From the NCBI GenBank assembly GCA_007693855.1, contig RECU01000106.1, positions 1 to 43,973 on the forward strand: a stretch of DNA of 43,973 bases. Direction: 5' to 3'. The translations under genes were made by a program, and so were the position numbers. Below, in pieces: positions 1 through 16,686 of this stretch (within the stretch, counting starts at the first letter, position 1; each line of letters begins with the position of its first letter). Under the pieces are notes generated by a model. That model was given only the letters and a program-made list of their open reading frames with translations, had not been told where the DNA came from and did no database searches. The stretch is from Gammaproteobacteria bacterium (GTDB taxonomy: Bacteria; Pseudomonadota; Gammaproteobacteria; Steroidobacterales; PWYM01).

Positions 1-1043
1 TCGCCATCGGTCTGCTCACCGCTGGACACCAGCTCGCGCATCACGCTGGTCGCGTACGCCCCGGCGGGCAGCTCGAATCCCAGCCGCAGCGTACGGCCGT
101 CGTCTTCCCAGGCCCAGGCCAGCTCCGCGGGGCGAAGCCGCAAGGCGCGCCGGCCGGCGTCCACCTTCGCCAATGCCAGGCCGTCGATCAGCGGCTGCAG
201 CGTCGCCAGCACCTCGCCCTCCAGCGCCGCACAGGCGTCCGTCGGCCGCTGCCCGCCGCGGCCCGGCAGCGGCCCGGAGGGATGGATGTCGAAGGCCGCC
301 AGCCTTGCCTCCAGCACCTCGTCGGGCACGCCGACGGCAAACACACTGCGACTGCCGTCGAGTGCCGCCAGCTCGCCCGGCAGCAGCCGGTTCCAGCTGC
401 CGTCGGCGACCCGGCGCGACAGCACCCGGTTGAAGCACCAGCTGCGCGCCGCCGAGAACAGCAGCCCGCGCAGATGCCGGTTGCGTTCCCGCCGGCCCTC
501 CACCAGCAGCCGCCAGGCGCGTGCCAGGTTGTCGCCGTTGCGACCGAAGCGCTGCGGCCCGAAGTAATTCGGCACCCCCTCGGCGGCGATGCGCGCGAGG
601 CGCTGTTCCAGCGCCGCCGGCGCGCCGGCCACTTCACGCAGGCGCAGCACGAATCGGTTGCCCCGCAGCGCACCGGTGGCGAGCTTGCGGGTATGCCGGC
701 GCTGCACCAGCCACTCCACCCCCTCGAGAACCGGCGGGGCGCCCGCCTCGCGACCCGGCAGGCGCACACTGAGCCACTGGGTGGTGACGGCGTCGCGATC
801 CTTCAGGCCGGCATGGCCGACGTCGCGGGCCGGCAGGCCCCAGTGGCGCGCCAGCGCGCCGACCACCTCGGCGGTGGTGCGCCCCCGCTTGCGTACCTGC
901 AGCCAGAGATGCTCGCCCTCGCCCTCGGGCAGCACCCGGGGCAGTTCCTCGACCACGAAATCCTCGGGGGAGGCACGCAGCACGGCGTGCGCCTGCGGCG
1001 CACCCAGCGCCCAGGCGGCCGGCAGGCCATCCGGGCACGTCAT
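1..1043 (-). CDS. truD: tRNA pseudouridine(13) synthase TruD, 3' end cut by window
   Basis: Converts uridine 13 of tRNA-Glu to pseudouridine in the cytoplasm. The reading frame from the ATG at 1043 stays open to the left edge: 347 complete codons are visible and no stop is reached, against about 349 residues in E. coli TruD, so only the extreme C-terminus is missing. The TruD signature GLKDRDAVT lies at residues 79-87, with the catalytic aspartate at 82. PNYFGPQRFG and, near the end, ATSVMREL also match the family. It starts 10 bases after the ispF stop without a clear ribosome binding site, so translation coupling is likely. Last visible gene of the long minus-strand cluster; the ispD-ispF-truD order is as in E. 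coli. Confidence 0.95.
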   Translation of the reverse strand, partial: MTCPDGLPAAWALGAPQAHAVLRASPEDFVVEELPRVLPEGEGEHLWLQVRKRGRTTAEVVGALARHWGLPARDVGHAGLKDRDAVTTQWLSVRLPGREAGAPPVLEGVEWLVQRRHTRKLATGALRGNRFVLRLREVAGAPAALEQRLARIAAEGVPNYFGPQRFGRNGDNLARAWRLLVEGRRERNRHLRGLLFSAARSWCFNRVLSRRVADGSWNRLLPGELAALDGSRSVFAVGVPDEVLEARLAAFDIHPSGPLPGRGGQRPTDACAALEGEVLATLQPLIDGLALAKVDAGRRALRLRPAELAWAWEDDGRTLRLGFELPAGAYATSVMRELVSSGEQTDG

Positions 1044-1053
1044 GGCGGGCACG

Positions 1054-1536
1054 TCATGCCGGGCGCACGATCAGGGCGACGGCGTGGGCGGCGATGCCCT
1101 CACCGCGACCGAGAAAGCCCAGGCGCTCGGTCGTGGTGGCCTTGACGTTGACCGCATCCACGGCAACACCGAGATCGCTGGCGAGCGTCTCGCGCATGGC
1201 CTCGCGGTGTGGACCGACCCGCGGCGCCTGACAGATCAGCGTGGCATCGACGTTGCCGGGCACCCAGCCGGCCGCCGCCAGGGTAGCCACCACCTGGCGC
1301 AGCAGCACGCGGCTGTCCGCCCCGGCCCAGGCCGGGTCGGTGTCGGGAAAATGCACCCCGATATCGCCCAGCCCGGCGGCCCCCAGCAGCGCATCGCAGA
1401 CCGCATGCAGCAGCACATCCCCGTCGGAGTGCGCCACCAAACCGCGCACGTGGGGAATACGCACGCCCCCCAGGACCACGTGGTCGCCGTCGCCAAAGGC
1501 GTGCACGTCGTAGCCGTGGCCGATGCGCACGCTCAT
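1054..1536 (-). CDS. ispF: 2-C-methyl-D-erythritol 2,4-cyclodiphosphate synthase
   Basis: Fifth step of the methylerythritol phosphate (MEP) isoprenoid pathway: cyclises 4-diphosphocytidyl-methylerythritol 2-phosphate with release of CMP. The 160 residues match the usual 156-160. The metal site is visible: D10 and H12 in GYDVH, and H44 in DVLLHAV. The family motifs AHSDGD (35-40) and [11 protein letters not shown] are intact. The ATG at 1536 overlaps the ispD stop in an ATGA, the tight ispD-ispF coupling common in Proteobacteria (some lineages fuse the two). Dxr, the second enzyme of the same pathway, lies about 20 kb upstream in the same gene string. Confidence 0.97.
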   Translation of the reverse strand: MSVRIGHGYDVHAFGDGDHVVLGGVRIPHVRGLVAHSDGDVLLHAVCDALLGAAGLGDIGVHFPDTDPAWAGADSRVLLRQVVATLAAAGWVPGNVDATLICQAPRVGPHREAMRETLASDLGVAVDAVNVKATTTERLGFLGRGEGIAAHAVALIVRPA

Positions 1537-2255
1537 GGCAGCGCCACGCCGTGCGCCAGCAGCCGCTCGGCCAGCGCCAGATCACCGGGCAGCGTGACCT
1601 TGAGATTCATCGCCGAGCCCTCCACCAGCAGCGGCTGATAGCCGAGGCGTTCGACCGCCTGGGACTCGTCAGTGACCAGCACTTCCTGGGCATCGGCGCG
1701 TTCCAGCGCGTCGGTCAGCAGCCCGAGGCGGAAGATCTGCGGGGTGAGCGCCTGCCACAGGCCGGCGCGGCTGACGGTGCCAGCCACCGCCGCAGGCCGC
1801 TCGGTCCCCTGGCGCTTGAGGGTATCGGCCACCGGCCGGGCGAGCAGGCCGCCACAGTCATGTCCGGCGACCGTATCGACCAGCCGCGCAAGATCCGTCC
1901 GCGGCACGCAGGGCCGTGCCGCGTCATGCACCATGACCCAATCCTCCGGCGCGGCGAGTCCGCCCAGCACCCGCAGGCCATTGAGCACCGAATGCATCCG
2001 CTGCTCGCCGCCAGGGGCGTTGTGGACCTCCACCCTGGGCGGCAGACAGCGCCGCCAGCGCCGATCCTCCGGGGAGGTGACCACCACCATGCCAGCCAGC
2101 CCCGGCGTCGCGGCCAGGGCGTGCAGGGTGTGCCAGAGCATCGGCTTGCCGGCCAGCGGCAGGTACTGCTTGGGCAGCGCCGCGGCCATCCGTGAACCAC
2201 TGCCCGCCGCCGGCACAACCGCCCATACGCGTACGTCTGGTGTGCCTGCGCTCAC
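1533..2255 (-). CDS. ispD: 2-C-methyl-D-erythritol 4-phosphate cytidylyltransferase
   Basis: Third step of the MEP pathway: transfers CMP from CTP to methylerythritol 4-phosphate. The nucleotide-binding N-terminal motif AAGSGSRM (17-24) followed by LPKQY (27-31) carries the catalytic arginine and lysine (R22, K29 by alignment with the family). [11 protein letters not shown] in the middle is the second conserved block. Length is 240, usual about 236. No ATG precedes the motif, so the start is taken as GTG at 2255, nine bases after the ftsB stop. It ends in an ATGA overlap with ispF. The ftsB-ispD pairing is the standard gammaproteobacterial arrangement. Confidence 0.96.
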   Translation of the reverse strand: MSAGTPDVRVWAVVPAAGSGSRMAAALPKQYLPLAGKPMLWHTLHALAATPGLAGMVVVTSPEDRRWRRCLPPRVEVHNAPGGEQRMHSVLNGLRVLGGLAAPEDWVMVHDAARPCVPRTDLARLVDTVAGHDCGGLLARPVADTLKRQGTERPAAVAGTVSRAGLWQALTPQIFRLGLLTDALERADAQEVLVTDESQAVERLGYQPLLVEGSAMNLKVTLPGDLALAERLLAHGVALP

Positions 2256-2264
2256 GCGGCCGGG

Positions 2265-2561
2265 TCAACGAGGGTCACGGCCGGTGCGCTCCACCGGCAC
2301 CAGCTGGAAGAACGTCTCGTGCTCGCGAACCAGACCGAGATCCGCACGCGCCCGCTCCTCAGCCGCTTCCAGCCCGTCGCGAAGATTCTGGACTTCGGCC
2401 TCCAGTGCGTCATTGCGCAGCGCCAGCGCCGCATTCTCCTGATGCTGCAGCTCGACCGCCGCACGCAGCCGCTGCGTCTCGCGCAGGCCCTGGTCGGAAA
2501 ACCACAGCCGCGCCTGGACGGCGAGCAGGGCAACCACCAGGATCAGCATGAGCAGGCGCAT
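2265..2561 (-). CDS. ftsB: cell division protein FtsB
   Basis: Small bitopic inner membrane protein that joins FtsL and FtsQ in the divisome and helps trigger septal peptidoglycan synthesis. From the ATG at 2561 the product is 98 residues (E. coli 103). One membrane helix at about residues 3-18 (LLMLILVVALLAVQ) is followed by a long, Leu/Ala/Glu-rich coiled coil (about 27-75) in the periplasm and a short tail. An in-frame extension upstream to 2624 runs into eno and lacks the membrane-first layout. The chosen ATG has GGAG about nine bases before it. The eno-ftsB-ispD order is conserved. Confidence 0.93.
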   Translation of the reverse strand: MRLLMLILVVALLAVQARLWFSDQGLRETQRLRAAVELQHQENAALALRNDALEAEVQNLRDGLEAAEERARADLGLVREHETFFQLVPVERTGRDPR

Positions 2562-2577
2562 GGACAGTCTCCGCGGC

Positions 2578-6582
<4,005 letters not shown>

Positions 6583-7986
6583 TCACAAATCCCCCTCGCC
6601 CACGTGTCCGACGAGGCCAGGCAGCAGCGCCGGTGCCGGCCTCCAGCACACGCGCCAGGCTGCCACGTCTTCGAGGCCGGGCGGATTGAGCCGGGGATGA
6701 CATCCGGCGACCCCGACCAGCTGGCCCGCCGCGCGCACCAGGGGCAGCCGCGGGCGCAGCCAGCCTGGCACCCGCCGCGCCTGCAACAGCGGGGTCAGTC
6801 GTCGCCCGCGACCGCGGCCGAGACGCTCTCCGCCGCGGCGATACTCGAGGGTGACGCCGGCGGCCAACTCCGCCGCCGAGAGCAGACACGCGCCCTCGGC
6901 AGCCGCCCCCGGCGCATCGGCCACCGGCGACAGCCAGACCCGGCCGCAGGCGTCTGCATGGTCCACCCCGGGACGCAGGCTCACGGGCGTCTGCGGCGGC
7001 GGCGGCAGCGCATCCAGCAGCCACACCCGCAGGCCCTCGCGACGCAGCACGCCGCCAGCCCACTGCAGCTCGACGCCCCGGTCGTCGCGGGCCTCGACCA
7101 GCTGGCGGGCGAACTCGCGCAGTCGCCGGCCACTGGGCAGCGGCTCGAGCCCGCGCGCCCGCAGGGCGGCACGCAGGGCGTTGCTGCGGCGTGCCGGCGA
7201 CAGGGCCGCCAGCCGCGCCATGGGCAGCACCGCGGTCCCGGGCGGGTGGATGGCCGCCCCCCCGAGGTCCAGCCCAGCGAGTTCGGCGAGCAGGCCGGCA
7301 TCCTCTTCCAGCTGAGCGGCGGCGCGCCCCGCCCGCTCCGCCACGTCCGGCCAGCGCTCGCGCAGCGCCGGCATCACGGCATGACGCAGGTGATTGCGAT
7401 CGGCGGTGGTGGCGGCATTACTGGGATCCTCGATCCATGCCAGTCCGGCGTCGCGCGCGTAAGCCTGCAGTGCTGCACGCGGCCAGCGCAGCAGGGGCCG
7501 ATGCAGCCGCCCATCGCCGAGGGGGCGTGACACCGGCATGCCGGCCAGCCCGCGACTGCCACTGCCCCGAAGCAGGTTCAGCAGCAGCGTCTCGAGCTGA
7601 TCGTCGGCATGGTGGGCCAGCAGCAGCGTGTCGCCCGGTTGCAGCGCTGCGGCGAAGGCCGCATAGCGCGCCCGGCGGGCCGCGGCCTCCGGGCTTTCCC
7701 GCCGCCGTGGCCGTGCATCGACGGTCACGCTCTGGAAGGCGACCCCGAGCGCACGGCAGGCCGCCGCACAGTGCGCCTGCCAACGGTCCGCATCGGGATG
7801 CAGCTGATGGTTGACATGCAGCGCCCCCAGGCGCTGCGCGCCGGGCTCTAGGGCGGCAAGGGCGTGCAACAGGACGCTGGAATCCAGGCCTCCGCTGTAA
7901 GCCACCAGTCGCCGGGACCCGTCCGCCTGTGCCGGCAGCGCGGCGGCCAGGCCGTCTGGCGCGAAGCAGCGGGTCACCGGTGACAC
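6583..7986 (-). CDS. tilS: tRNA(Ile)-lysidine synthetase
   Basis: Adds lysine to cytidine 34 of the CAU-anticodon isoleucine tRNA, switching it from methionine to isoleucine identity; essential in most bacteria. The PP-loop SGGLDSS (31-37) marks the N-terminal ATP-pyrophosphatase domain, with VNHQLHPDA and LLAHHADDQLETLLLNLLRG following. The C-terminal half carries the TilS substrate-binding domains (GERLGRGRGRRLTPLLQ). At 467 residues it is somewhat longer than E. coli TilS (432). The start is taken as GTG at 7986; no ATG lies before the PP-loop. It is 31 bases after accA, the usual neighbour. Confidence 0.95.
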   Translation of the reverse strand: MSPVTRCFAPDGLAAALPAQADGSRRLVAYSGGLDSSVLLHALAALEPGAQRLGALHVNHQLHPDADRWQAHCAAACRALGVAFQSVTVDARPRRRESPEAAARRARYAAFAAALQPGDTLLLAHHADDQLETLLLNLLRGSGSRGLAGMPVSRPLGDGRLHRPLLRWPRAALQAYARDAGLAWIEDPSNAATTADRNHLRHAVMPALRERWPDVAERAGRAAAQLEEDAGLLAELAGLDLGGAAIHPPGTAVLPMARLAALSPARRSNALRAALRARGLEPLPSGRRLREFARQLVEARDDRGVELQWAGGVLRREGLRVWLLDALPPPPQTPVSLRPGVDHADACGRVWLSPVADAPGAAAEGACLLSAAELAAGVTLEYRRGGERLGRGRGRRLTPLLQARRVPGWLRPRLPLVRAAGQLVGVAGCHPRLNPPGLEDVAAWRVCWRPAPALLPGLVGHVGEGDL

Positions 7987-8017
7987 CCGCGCCGAGGTGG
8001 CGACGTCGCCCGCGCGC

Positions 8018-8974
8018 TCAGCCGCGCCAGGCGCCGTACGCAGCGAGACGTTCGCGGCGACGGACCAGCCGGGTCTCGGCCGGCTCGGCCTCGAGATCGG
8101 CCAGGGTCTTGATCAGCGCGTTGCGCACGCTCTCGGCGCAACCGCCCGGATCCCGGTGGGCGCCGCCGAGCGGCTCGCCGATGACCTCATCGACGAGGCC
8201 AAGCTCGAGCAGCCGCGGCGCCGTCAGTCCCATGGCATCCGCCGCCACCTCGGCTTTCTCGGCACTCTTCCAGAGGATCGAGGCGCAACCCTCCGGCGAG
8301 ATCACCGAGTAGATCGAGTACTGCAGCATCAGCACGCGGTCGGCCACACCGATGGCCAGCGCCCCGCCGGAGCCACCCTCGCCGATCACCAGGCTCAGGA
8401 TAGGCACATCGAGCTTGGCCATGGCGAAGAGATTGCGCGCGATCGCCTCGCTCTGGCCGCGCTCCTCGGCACCGACGCCGGGATAGGCCCCGGGCGTGTC
8501 GATCAGGGTGATGATCGGCAGGCCAAAGCGTTCGGCCAGCTGCATGACCCGCAGCGCCTTGCGATACCCCTCCGGCTTGGGCATGCCGTAGTTGCGGTAG
8601 ACGCGGGCCTTGGTGTCGCGGCCTTTCTGGTGGCCGATGATGACGACGCTACGGCCTTCGAGACGCGCCAGGCCGGCGACCAGCGCACGATCGTCGGCAT
8701 ACATGCGATCACCGTGCAACTGCTGGAAGTCCGTGAAGCAGTAGTCGATGTAGTCGAGGGTGTACGGCCGCTGCGGATGGCGGGCCAGCTGGGCGACCTG
8801 CCAGGCGGACAGGTTGGCGAACAGGTTGCGGGTCAACGCGTCACTCTTGCTGCGCAGCCGGGCGATCTCCTCGCCGATGTTGATCTCGGAGTCATCCCCG
8901 ACGAAGCGCAGTTCTTCGATTTTGGCTTCAAGTTCGGCGATAGGTTGTTCGAAATCAAGGAATTTAACTTCCAT
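8018..8974 (-). CDS. accA: acetyl-CoA carboxylase carboxyltransferase subunit alpha
   Basis: With AccD transfers the carboxyl group from biotin on AccB to acetyl-CoA, giving malonyl-CoA for fatty acid synthesis. The 318 residues match E. coli (319). Conserved blocks include the N-terminal LDFEQPI helix region, [20 protein letters not shown] and [14 protein letters not shown], the oxyanion-hole glycines of the carboxyltransferase fold. ATG at 8974 has AGG nine bases before it and follows an 82-base gap after dnaE that contains a possible promoter. The dnaE-accA adjacency is conserved from Pseudomonas to E. coli. Confidence 0.98.
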   Translation of the reverse strand: MEVKFLDFEQPIAELEAKIEELRFVGDDSEINIGEEIARLRSKSDALTRNLFANLSAWQVAQLARHPQRPYTLDYIDYCFTDFQQLHGDRMYADDRALVAGLARLEGRSVVIIGHQKGRDTKARVYRNYGMPKPEGYRKALRVMQLAERFGLPIITLIDTPGAYPGVGAEERGQSEAIARNLFAMAKLDVPILSLVIGEGGSGGALAIGVADRVLMLQYSIYSVISPEGCASILWKSAEKAEVAADAMGLTAPRLLELGLVDEVIGEPLGGAHRDPGGCAESVRNALIKTLADLEAEPAETRLVRRRERLAAYGAWRG

Positions 8975-9004
8975 TATTTTTGCCTGTCCCGCGCTGAGGC
9001 GCCA

Positions 9005-9033
9005 ACACTACCCGCGCGCCCCGGCACTGACAA
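9005..9033 (-). promoter_or_regulatory. possible accA promoter
   Basis: In the 82-base gap between dnaE and accA, on the transcribed strand: TTGTCA at 9033-9028 (5 of 6 to the sigma70 -35), a 17-base spacer, then TAGTGT at 9010-9005 (3 of 6 to the -10). Start would fall near 8998, leaving a leader of about 24 bases to the accA ATG. The good -35 and spacing are offset by a poor -10; chance match is possible. Confidence 0.33.
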
Positions 9034-9056
9034 GTGCGCATGGCCCGGCGTGACCT

Positions 9057-12538
<3,482 letters not shown>

Positions 12539-12542
<4 letters not shown>

Positions 12543-13204
12543 GCCGCCGGTTCCCGGACCTGCAGCGCCGCCCGGACGGGCGCGAAGCTCAGGCGGTGTG
12601 CCGTGCTGGGCCCAAGGGCTGCAAGTGCGGCGCGGTGCGCGATCGTGGGATACCCCTTGTGGGCGGCGAAGCCGTAGCCGGGATGGCGCTGGTCTAGTTC
12701 GCACATGAGCGCGTCACGGTACACCTTGGCCACGATCGACGCCGCCCCGATCGCTGGATCGAGGCGGTCGCCCCCCACCAGGCAGTGGACCGGACCGGTA
12801 AACCCCGGCACCCGCGGGGCGTGCTGACCGTCGACACGCAGCTCGGCGGGGGTGATGGTCAGGCCCAGCACCGCCCGACTCATCGCCAGCAGACTCGCGC
12901 CGAGGATGTTGAGCTGGTCGATCTCGCCCGGGTCGGCCCAGGCCAGCGCCCACGCGGCGGACTGCCGGCGGATCTGCACGGCCAGTTGCTCGCGCCGGCG
13001 AGGCGTCAGCCGCTTGGAATCACCAAGACCCTCGATCGGCCGGGCCGGATGCAGCACTACGGCCGCAGCCACCACCGGGCCGGCCAGCGGCCCACGGCCG
13101 ACTTCGTCGACACCGGCCACCCAGCGCACGGCAATCGCCTTCGCTCCCGTCCGGCCAGCGGCCGACGGGCGCTGGCGGGGTTCGGGATGCGACTCAGGGC
13201 TCAT
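12539..13204 (-). CDS. rnhB: ribonuclease HII
   Basis: Cuts RNA in RNA/DNA hybrids and removes single ribonucleotides from DNA, next to the polymerase gene it serves. [15 protein letters not shown] gives catalytic D33 and E34; LGDSKRL, GGDRLDP and [10 protein letters not shown] complete the type II active site. The ATG at 13204 overlaps the lpxB end by 11 bases and gives 221 residues, with about 25 poorly conserved, Pro/Arg/Ser-rich residues before the conserved core (E. coli RnhB is 198 in total). A shorter start within that leader cannot be excluded. The rnhB-dnaE junction is an ATGA overlap. Confidence 0.94.
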
Positions 13205-14378
13205 TCGGGGCTCGGTATCCTGGCAGCAGGGCGGCGACCGCCTCGGCCGCGCGGCGGCTGGCGTCACAGCGGAGCAGAGCGTGAAGTTTACCAAACTCTT
13301 CCTGCTGGGTTGCCCGGGCCGCGGGGTCAGTGAGCAGGCGCTCGAGCGCCGGGCCCAGGCGCGCGGCGGTGACCTCGGCCTGCAGAAACTCCGGCACCAC
13401 CGGCGTCGGGGTCAGCAGATTCGGCAGCGCGAAATGACGGATCCGGATCAGGCGCAGCCCACGCACCAGCGCCAGCGACAAGGCCGACGCGCGATAGGCC
13501 ACGACCAGTGGACAGCCGAGCAGCGCGCTCTCCAGGCTCGCCGTCCCCGAGGTGACCAGCGCGGCATCGGCGGCCACCAGCGCGCTGCGGGCCTGGCCCT
13601 CGACCAGCCGGCAGCGCGACGCGTCGACCCCGGCCGCGGACAGCGCTGCCTGCAGGGGCGCCAGCAACGCCGGCCGGGCCACCGGCAGCACACAGGCCAG
13701 CGTCGGCAGGCGGGCGGCCAGCCAGGCGATGGTCTCGGCGTACGGCGCGCCCATCCGCTCGATCTCGCCCCGACGGCTGCCGGGCAGAATCGCCAGCACC
13801 GGCCCTTCAGGCGGCAGCGCGAGTTCGCGACGGGCGGCCGCCGCGTCGCCCCCCGGGGCCAGTTCGTCGGCCAGCGGGTGCCCGACGAAGCGTGCATCGA
13901 CGCCATGGCGGGCGTAGAACGCTTCCTCGAACGGCAGCACGCAGAGCATGCGGTCGACGGCCTTGCGGATGGTGCGGATGCGGCCCTCGCGCCAGGCCCA
14001 GACACTGGGGCTGACGTAGTGGACGGTGGTGATGCCCGCGGCGCGCAGGGTCTTCTCGACGCCGAGATTGAAATCCGGCGCATCGATGCCGATGAACACG
14101 GCTGGGCGGGCGGCCAGCAGCCGGGCGATGAGGGCGCGGCGCAGGCGCAGCAGCCGCGGCAGGTCGCGGACGATCTCGAACAGGCCCATCACGGCCAGCT
14201 CGTCCGCCTCCCACCAGGGCTCGCAGCCGGCGGCCTGCATGGCCGGGCCGGCGATCCCGACGCAACGCACCCCCGGGACCTGGCGCCTGAGTTCGCGTAC
14301 CAGCCCTGCGCCCAGTTGATCCCCCGAGGCCTCACCCGCGACCAGCGCCACGGTCAGCCCCGCAGGCATGGGCCTCAT
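13194..14378 (-). CDS. lpxB: lipid-A-disaccharide synthase
   Basis: Glycosyltransferase family 19 enzyme at the inner membrane: joins UDP-diacylglucosamine and lipid X into the beta-1,6 disaccharide core of lipid A. Family motifs are intact: [12 protein letters not shown] (13-24), [39 protein letters not shown] and, in the C-terminal half, TSGTASLES. Length 394 (E. coli 382). The ATG at 14378 shares one base with the lpxA stop (TGATG). A second ATG three codons later is an alternative start. The fabZ-lpxA-lpxB run is conserved in nearly all Gram-negative bacteria. Confidence 0.97.
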   Translation of the reverse strand: MRPMPAGLTVALVAGEASGDQLGAGLVRELRRQVPGVRCVGIAGPAMQAAGCEPWWEADELAVMGLFEIVRDLPRLLRLRRALIARLLAARPAVFIGIDAPDFNLGVEKTLRAAGITTVHYVSPSVWAWREGRIRTIRKAVDRMLCVLPFEEAFYARHGVDARFVGHPLADELAPGGDAAAARRELALPPEGPVLAILPGSRRGEIERMGAPYAETIAWLAARLPTLACVLPVARPALLAPLQAALSAAGVDASRCRLVEGQARSALVAADAALVTSGTASLESALLGCPLVVAYRASALSLALVRGLRLIRIRHFALPNLLTPTPVVPEFLQAEVTAARLGPALERLLTDPAARATQQEEFGKLHALLRCDASRRAAEAVAALLPGYRAPNEP

Positions 14379-15148
14379 CAGCGCAGGATGCCGCGCTCGC
14401 TGCGCTTCAGCGAGTCGAGGAGCAGCCCGAGTTCAGGCTGCTCCGGCAGCCGCTGCTCAAGCTCGGCGACGGCTTCCTCGAGCCGCAGCTGCTGGCGGTA
14501 CACCACCTTGTAGGCTTCGCGGATATTGCGGATCTGGATGGGCGTGAAGCCGCGGCGCCGCAGCCCCTCCTGGTTCACCCCGCGCGGCTCAGGCGGATTG
14601 CCGGTGACGATCAGGTAGGCCGGCACATCGCGCGCGGCGGCCACCTGCATGCCGAGGAAGGCATGGGCACCGATATGACAGAACTGATGCGCACCGGAGA
14701 AGCCGCCAAGAATGGCCCAGTCATCCACCACCACGTGCCCGGCCAGCGTGACCGCATTGGCGAGAATGGTCTGGTTGCCGATCACGCAGTCATGGGCGAT
14801 GTGCACATAGGCCATGATCCAGTTGTCATCGCCGAGGGTGGTTTCGCCGCGATCCTGCGCCGTGCCGCGGTTGATCGTGACGAATTCGCGGATGGTGTTG
14901 CGGTTGCCGATCACCAGCCGGGTCGGCTCGCCGGCGTATTTCTTGTCCTGAGGTGCCTCACCCAGGGAGGTGAACTGGAAGATCCGGTTCTCCTCGCCGA
15001 TCACCGTCGGACCCCGGATCACCACGTGCGGCCCGATGACGGTGCCGGCGCCGATCTCGACGTCGTCGTCGATGATCGAGAATGGCCCGACGGCCACCGA
15101 GTCGTGCACCCGGGCGCCGGGCGAGACGATAGCCCGCGGGTCGATCAT
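14378..15148 (-). CDS. lpxA: UDP-N-acetylglucosamine acyltransferase
   Basis: First step of lipid A synthesis: transfers a hydroxyacyl chain from acyl carrier protein to the 3-OH of UDP-GlcNAc. The product is a left-handed beta helix of hexapeptide repeats (IGAGTVIGPHVVI and many more) followed by a C-terminal helical part. The catalytic histidine is H119 in HIAHDCVIGN (H125 in E. coli). The ATG at 15148 sits in an ATGA overlap with the fabZ stop and gives 256 residues (E. coli 262). An in-frame extension to 15229 runs inside fabZ and is rejected. Confidence 0.97.
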   Translation of the reverse strand: MIDPRAIVSPGARVHDSVAVGPFSIIDDDVEIGAGTVIGPHVVIRGPTVIGEENRIFQFTSLGEAPQDKKYAGEPTRLVIGNRNTIREFVTINRGTAQDRGETTLGDDNWIMAYVHIAHDCVIGNQTILANAVTLAGHVVVDDWAILGGFSGAHQFCHIGAHAFLGMQVAAARDVPAYLIVTGNPPEPRGVNQEGLRRRGFTPIQIRNIREAYKVVYRQQLRLEEAVAELEQRLPEQPELGLLLDSLKRSERGILR

Positions 15149-15597
15149 CCCTGCCTCCCACGCGCCGCCATCAACTCCGCCTTGGCCACCAGCTGGCCAT
15201 CGACTTCTGCATGTGTGGAGAATCGCCACACGCCGCGCATCTGCCGCTCGAGCCGGCCGTGGAGGATCAGCTGGTCGCCCGGCACCACCGGGCGCTTGAA
15301 GCGTACGCCGTCGACGCCCCCCAGGTAATACACCTCGTCGGCGGCCGATCGTTCCACCGTGGCATAGGCGAGAATGCCTGTCGCCTGCGCCAGCGCCTCG
15401 ATGATGAGTACGCCGGGCATGACCGGATTCCCGGGGAAATGACCGGGAAAGAACGGCTCATTGATGGTGACGTTCTTGAGCGCGCGAATGTGGCTGCCGG
15501 GCTCGCACTCGAGCACCCGGTCGAGCAATAGAAACGGATAGCGGTGCGGCATCTGCCTGAGAATGCCTTCGATATCCATGTAGGTCTGATCAGTCAT
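15145..15597 (-). CDS. fabZ: 3-hydroxyacyl-ACP dehydratase FabZ
   Basis: Dehydrates 3-hydroxyacyl-ACP in fatty acid elongation. It competes with LpxA and LpxD for hydroxyacyl-ACP, which is why the genes are kept together. Hot-dog fold; the active site is H53 in PGHFPGNPVMPG and E67 in IIEAL. Length 150 against 151 in E. coli. The ATG at 15597 overlaps the lpxD end by 8 bases. A second methionine at residue 7 (MDIEGIL) is closer to where many FabZ proteins begin and is a possible alternative start. Confidence 0.97.
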   Translation of the reverse strand: MTDQTYMDIEGILRQMPHRYPFLLLDRVLECEPGSHIRALKNVTINEPFFPGHFPGNPVMPGVLIIEALAQATGILAYATVERSAADEVYYLGGVDGVRFKRPVVPGDQLILHGRLERQMRGVWRFSTHAEVDGQLVAKAELMAARGRQG

Positions 15598-16672
15598 CGG
15601 AGTCCCTATCCGGCCCCTCGCCGGTCAACTTGTCGAGGCGTCGCTCCAGGCGACGCAGGCGTTCACCGGTTTTCGCAAGCTGGCGATACCGCGCCACTCC
15701 GCGGCGCCACTCGCGCGCCTCCTCCACCGGAATGCCGCTGCCGTACATCCCCGGCTCGCGAATCGAATGGGTCACCATGGCGCGGCCGATCAGCACCACC
15801 CGGTCGCAGATCTCGAGATGCCCGCCGATCCCGGCCTGGCCGGCGATCATGCAATGGCTGCCGATCCGGGTACTGCCGGCGATGCCGACCATCGCGGCAA
15901 TGGCCGTATGCGCACCGATATGGACGTTATGCGCGACCTGGATCTGGTTGTCGAGTTTCACCCCGTCCTCGATCACCGTGTCGCCGATCGCACCCCGATC
16001 GATGGTGGTGTTGGCGCCGATCTCCACGTCATTGCCGATCACCACGCCCCCGACCTGCGGCACCTTGATCCAGCGCCCGGCGTCCTGGGCGATACCGAAA
16101 CCATCGGCGCCCAGCACCACACCGGGATGCAGCAGGCAGCGCTCACCCACCCGCACGCCCGGCCCGACGCTGACGCGCGCCACCAGGGCCGAACCGGCCC
16201 CGATCACGCTGTCCTGCATCACCACACATCCCGGCCCGAGGCGCACCCCCGCGCCGATACGCGCACCCGCCTCGACCGTGACATGCGCGCCGATGCTCGC
16301 CCCTGGGTCGATCTCTGCGGCCGCGGACACGACCGCACTGGGGTGCACCCCGGCGTCAAAGCCAGGCGAGGGATGCAGCAGCGCCGCAGCCCGGGCGTAG
16401 GCGGCATACGGGTTGGTGTGAACAAGTGCTGCGGTGGGACAGTCACCGGCATCTTCAGCGGCGAGCACGACCACGGTGGCAGCCGTCTGCGCCAGCGCCT
16501 GGCGATAGGCGGGGTTGGCGAGAAAGCTCAGCTGTCCCGGCCCGGCATGCTGCAGCGTCGCCACGCCGGACACCCGGGCATCGGGGTCGCCGTCGAGCTC
16601 ACAGCCCAGCCGCACCGCAAGCTCGCCCAGAGTCAATCCGGGACCCGCCCCGGCGCCGGCCTCCGCGCCCAT
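15590..16672 (-). CDS. lpxD: UDP-3-O-(3-hydroxyacyl)glucosamine N-acyltransferase
   Basis: Third step of lipid A synthesis: N-acylates the glucosamine made by LpxA/LpxC. An N-terminal uridine-binding domain (about 12-100) precedes a hexapeptide beta helix (about 105-320) and a C-terminal helix rich in Arg/Leu. The catalytic histidine is H248 in QVAHNVHIG (H239 in E. coli); GADGFG is also conserved. At 360 residues it is a little longer than E. coli LpxD (341), with an extra Ala/Gly-rich N-terminus (residues 2-11). ATG at 16672, fourteen bases after skp. Confidence 0.96.
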   Translation of the reverse strand: MGAEAGAGAGPGLTLGELAVRLGCELDGDPDARVSGVATLQHAGPGQLSFLANPAYRQALAQTAATVVVLAAEDAGDCPTAALVHTNPYAAYARAAALLHPSPGFDAGVHPSAVVSAAAEIDPGASIGAHVTVEAGARIGAGVRLGPGCVVMQDSVIGAGSALVARVSVGPGVRVGERCLLHPGVVLGADGFGIAQDAGRWIKVPQVGGVVIGNDVEIGANTTIDRGAIGDTVIEDGVKLDNQIQVAHNVHIGAHTAIAAMVGIAGSTRIGSHCMIAGQAGIGGHLEICDRVVLIGRAMVTHSIREPGMYGSGIPVEEAREWRRGVARYRQLAKTGERLRRLERRLDKLTGEGPDRDSDD

Positions 16673-16686
16673 TCCCGCGACCGCCC

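Noticed and set aside
12543-12704. Longer dnaE start
   Set aside because: Adds 54 Arg/Pro-rich residues overlapping rnhB; known DnaE proteins begin at the PHP motif, as with the ATG at 12542.
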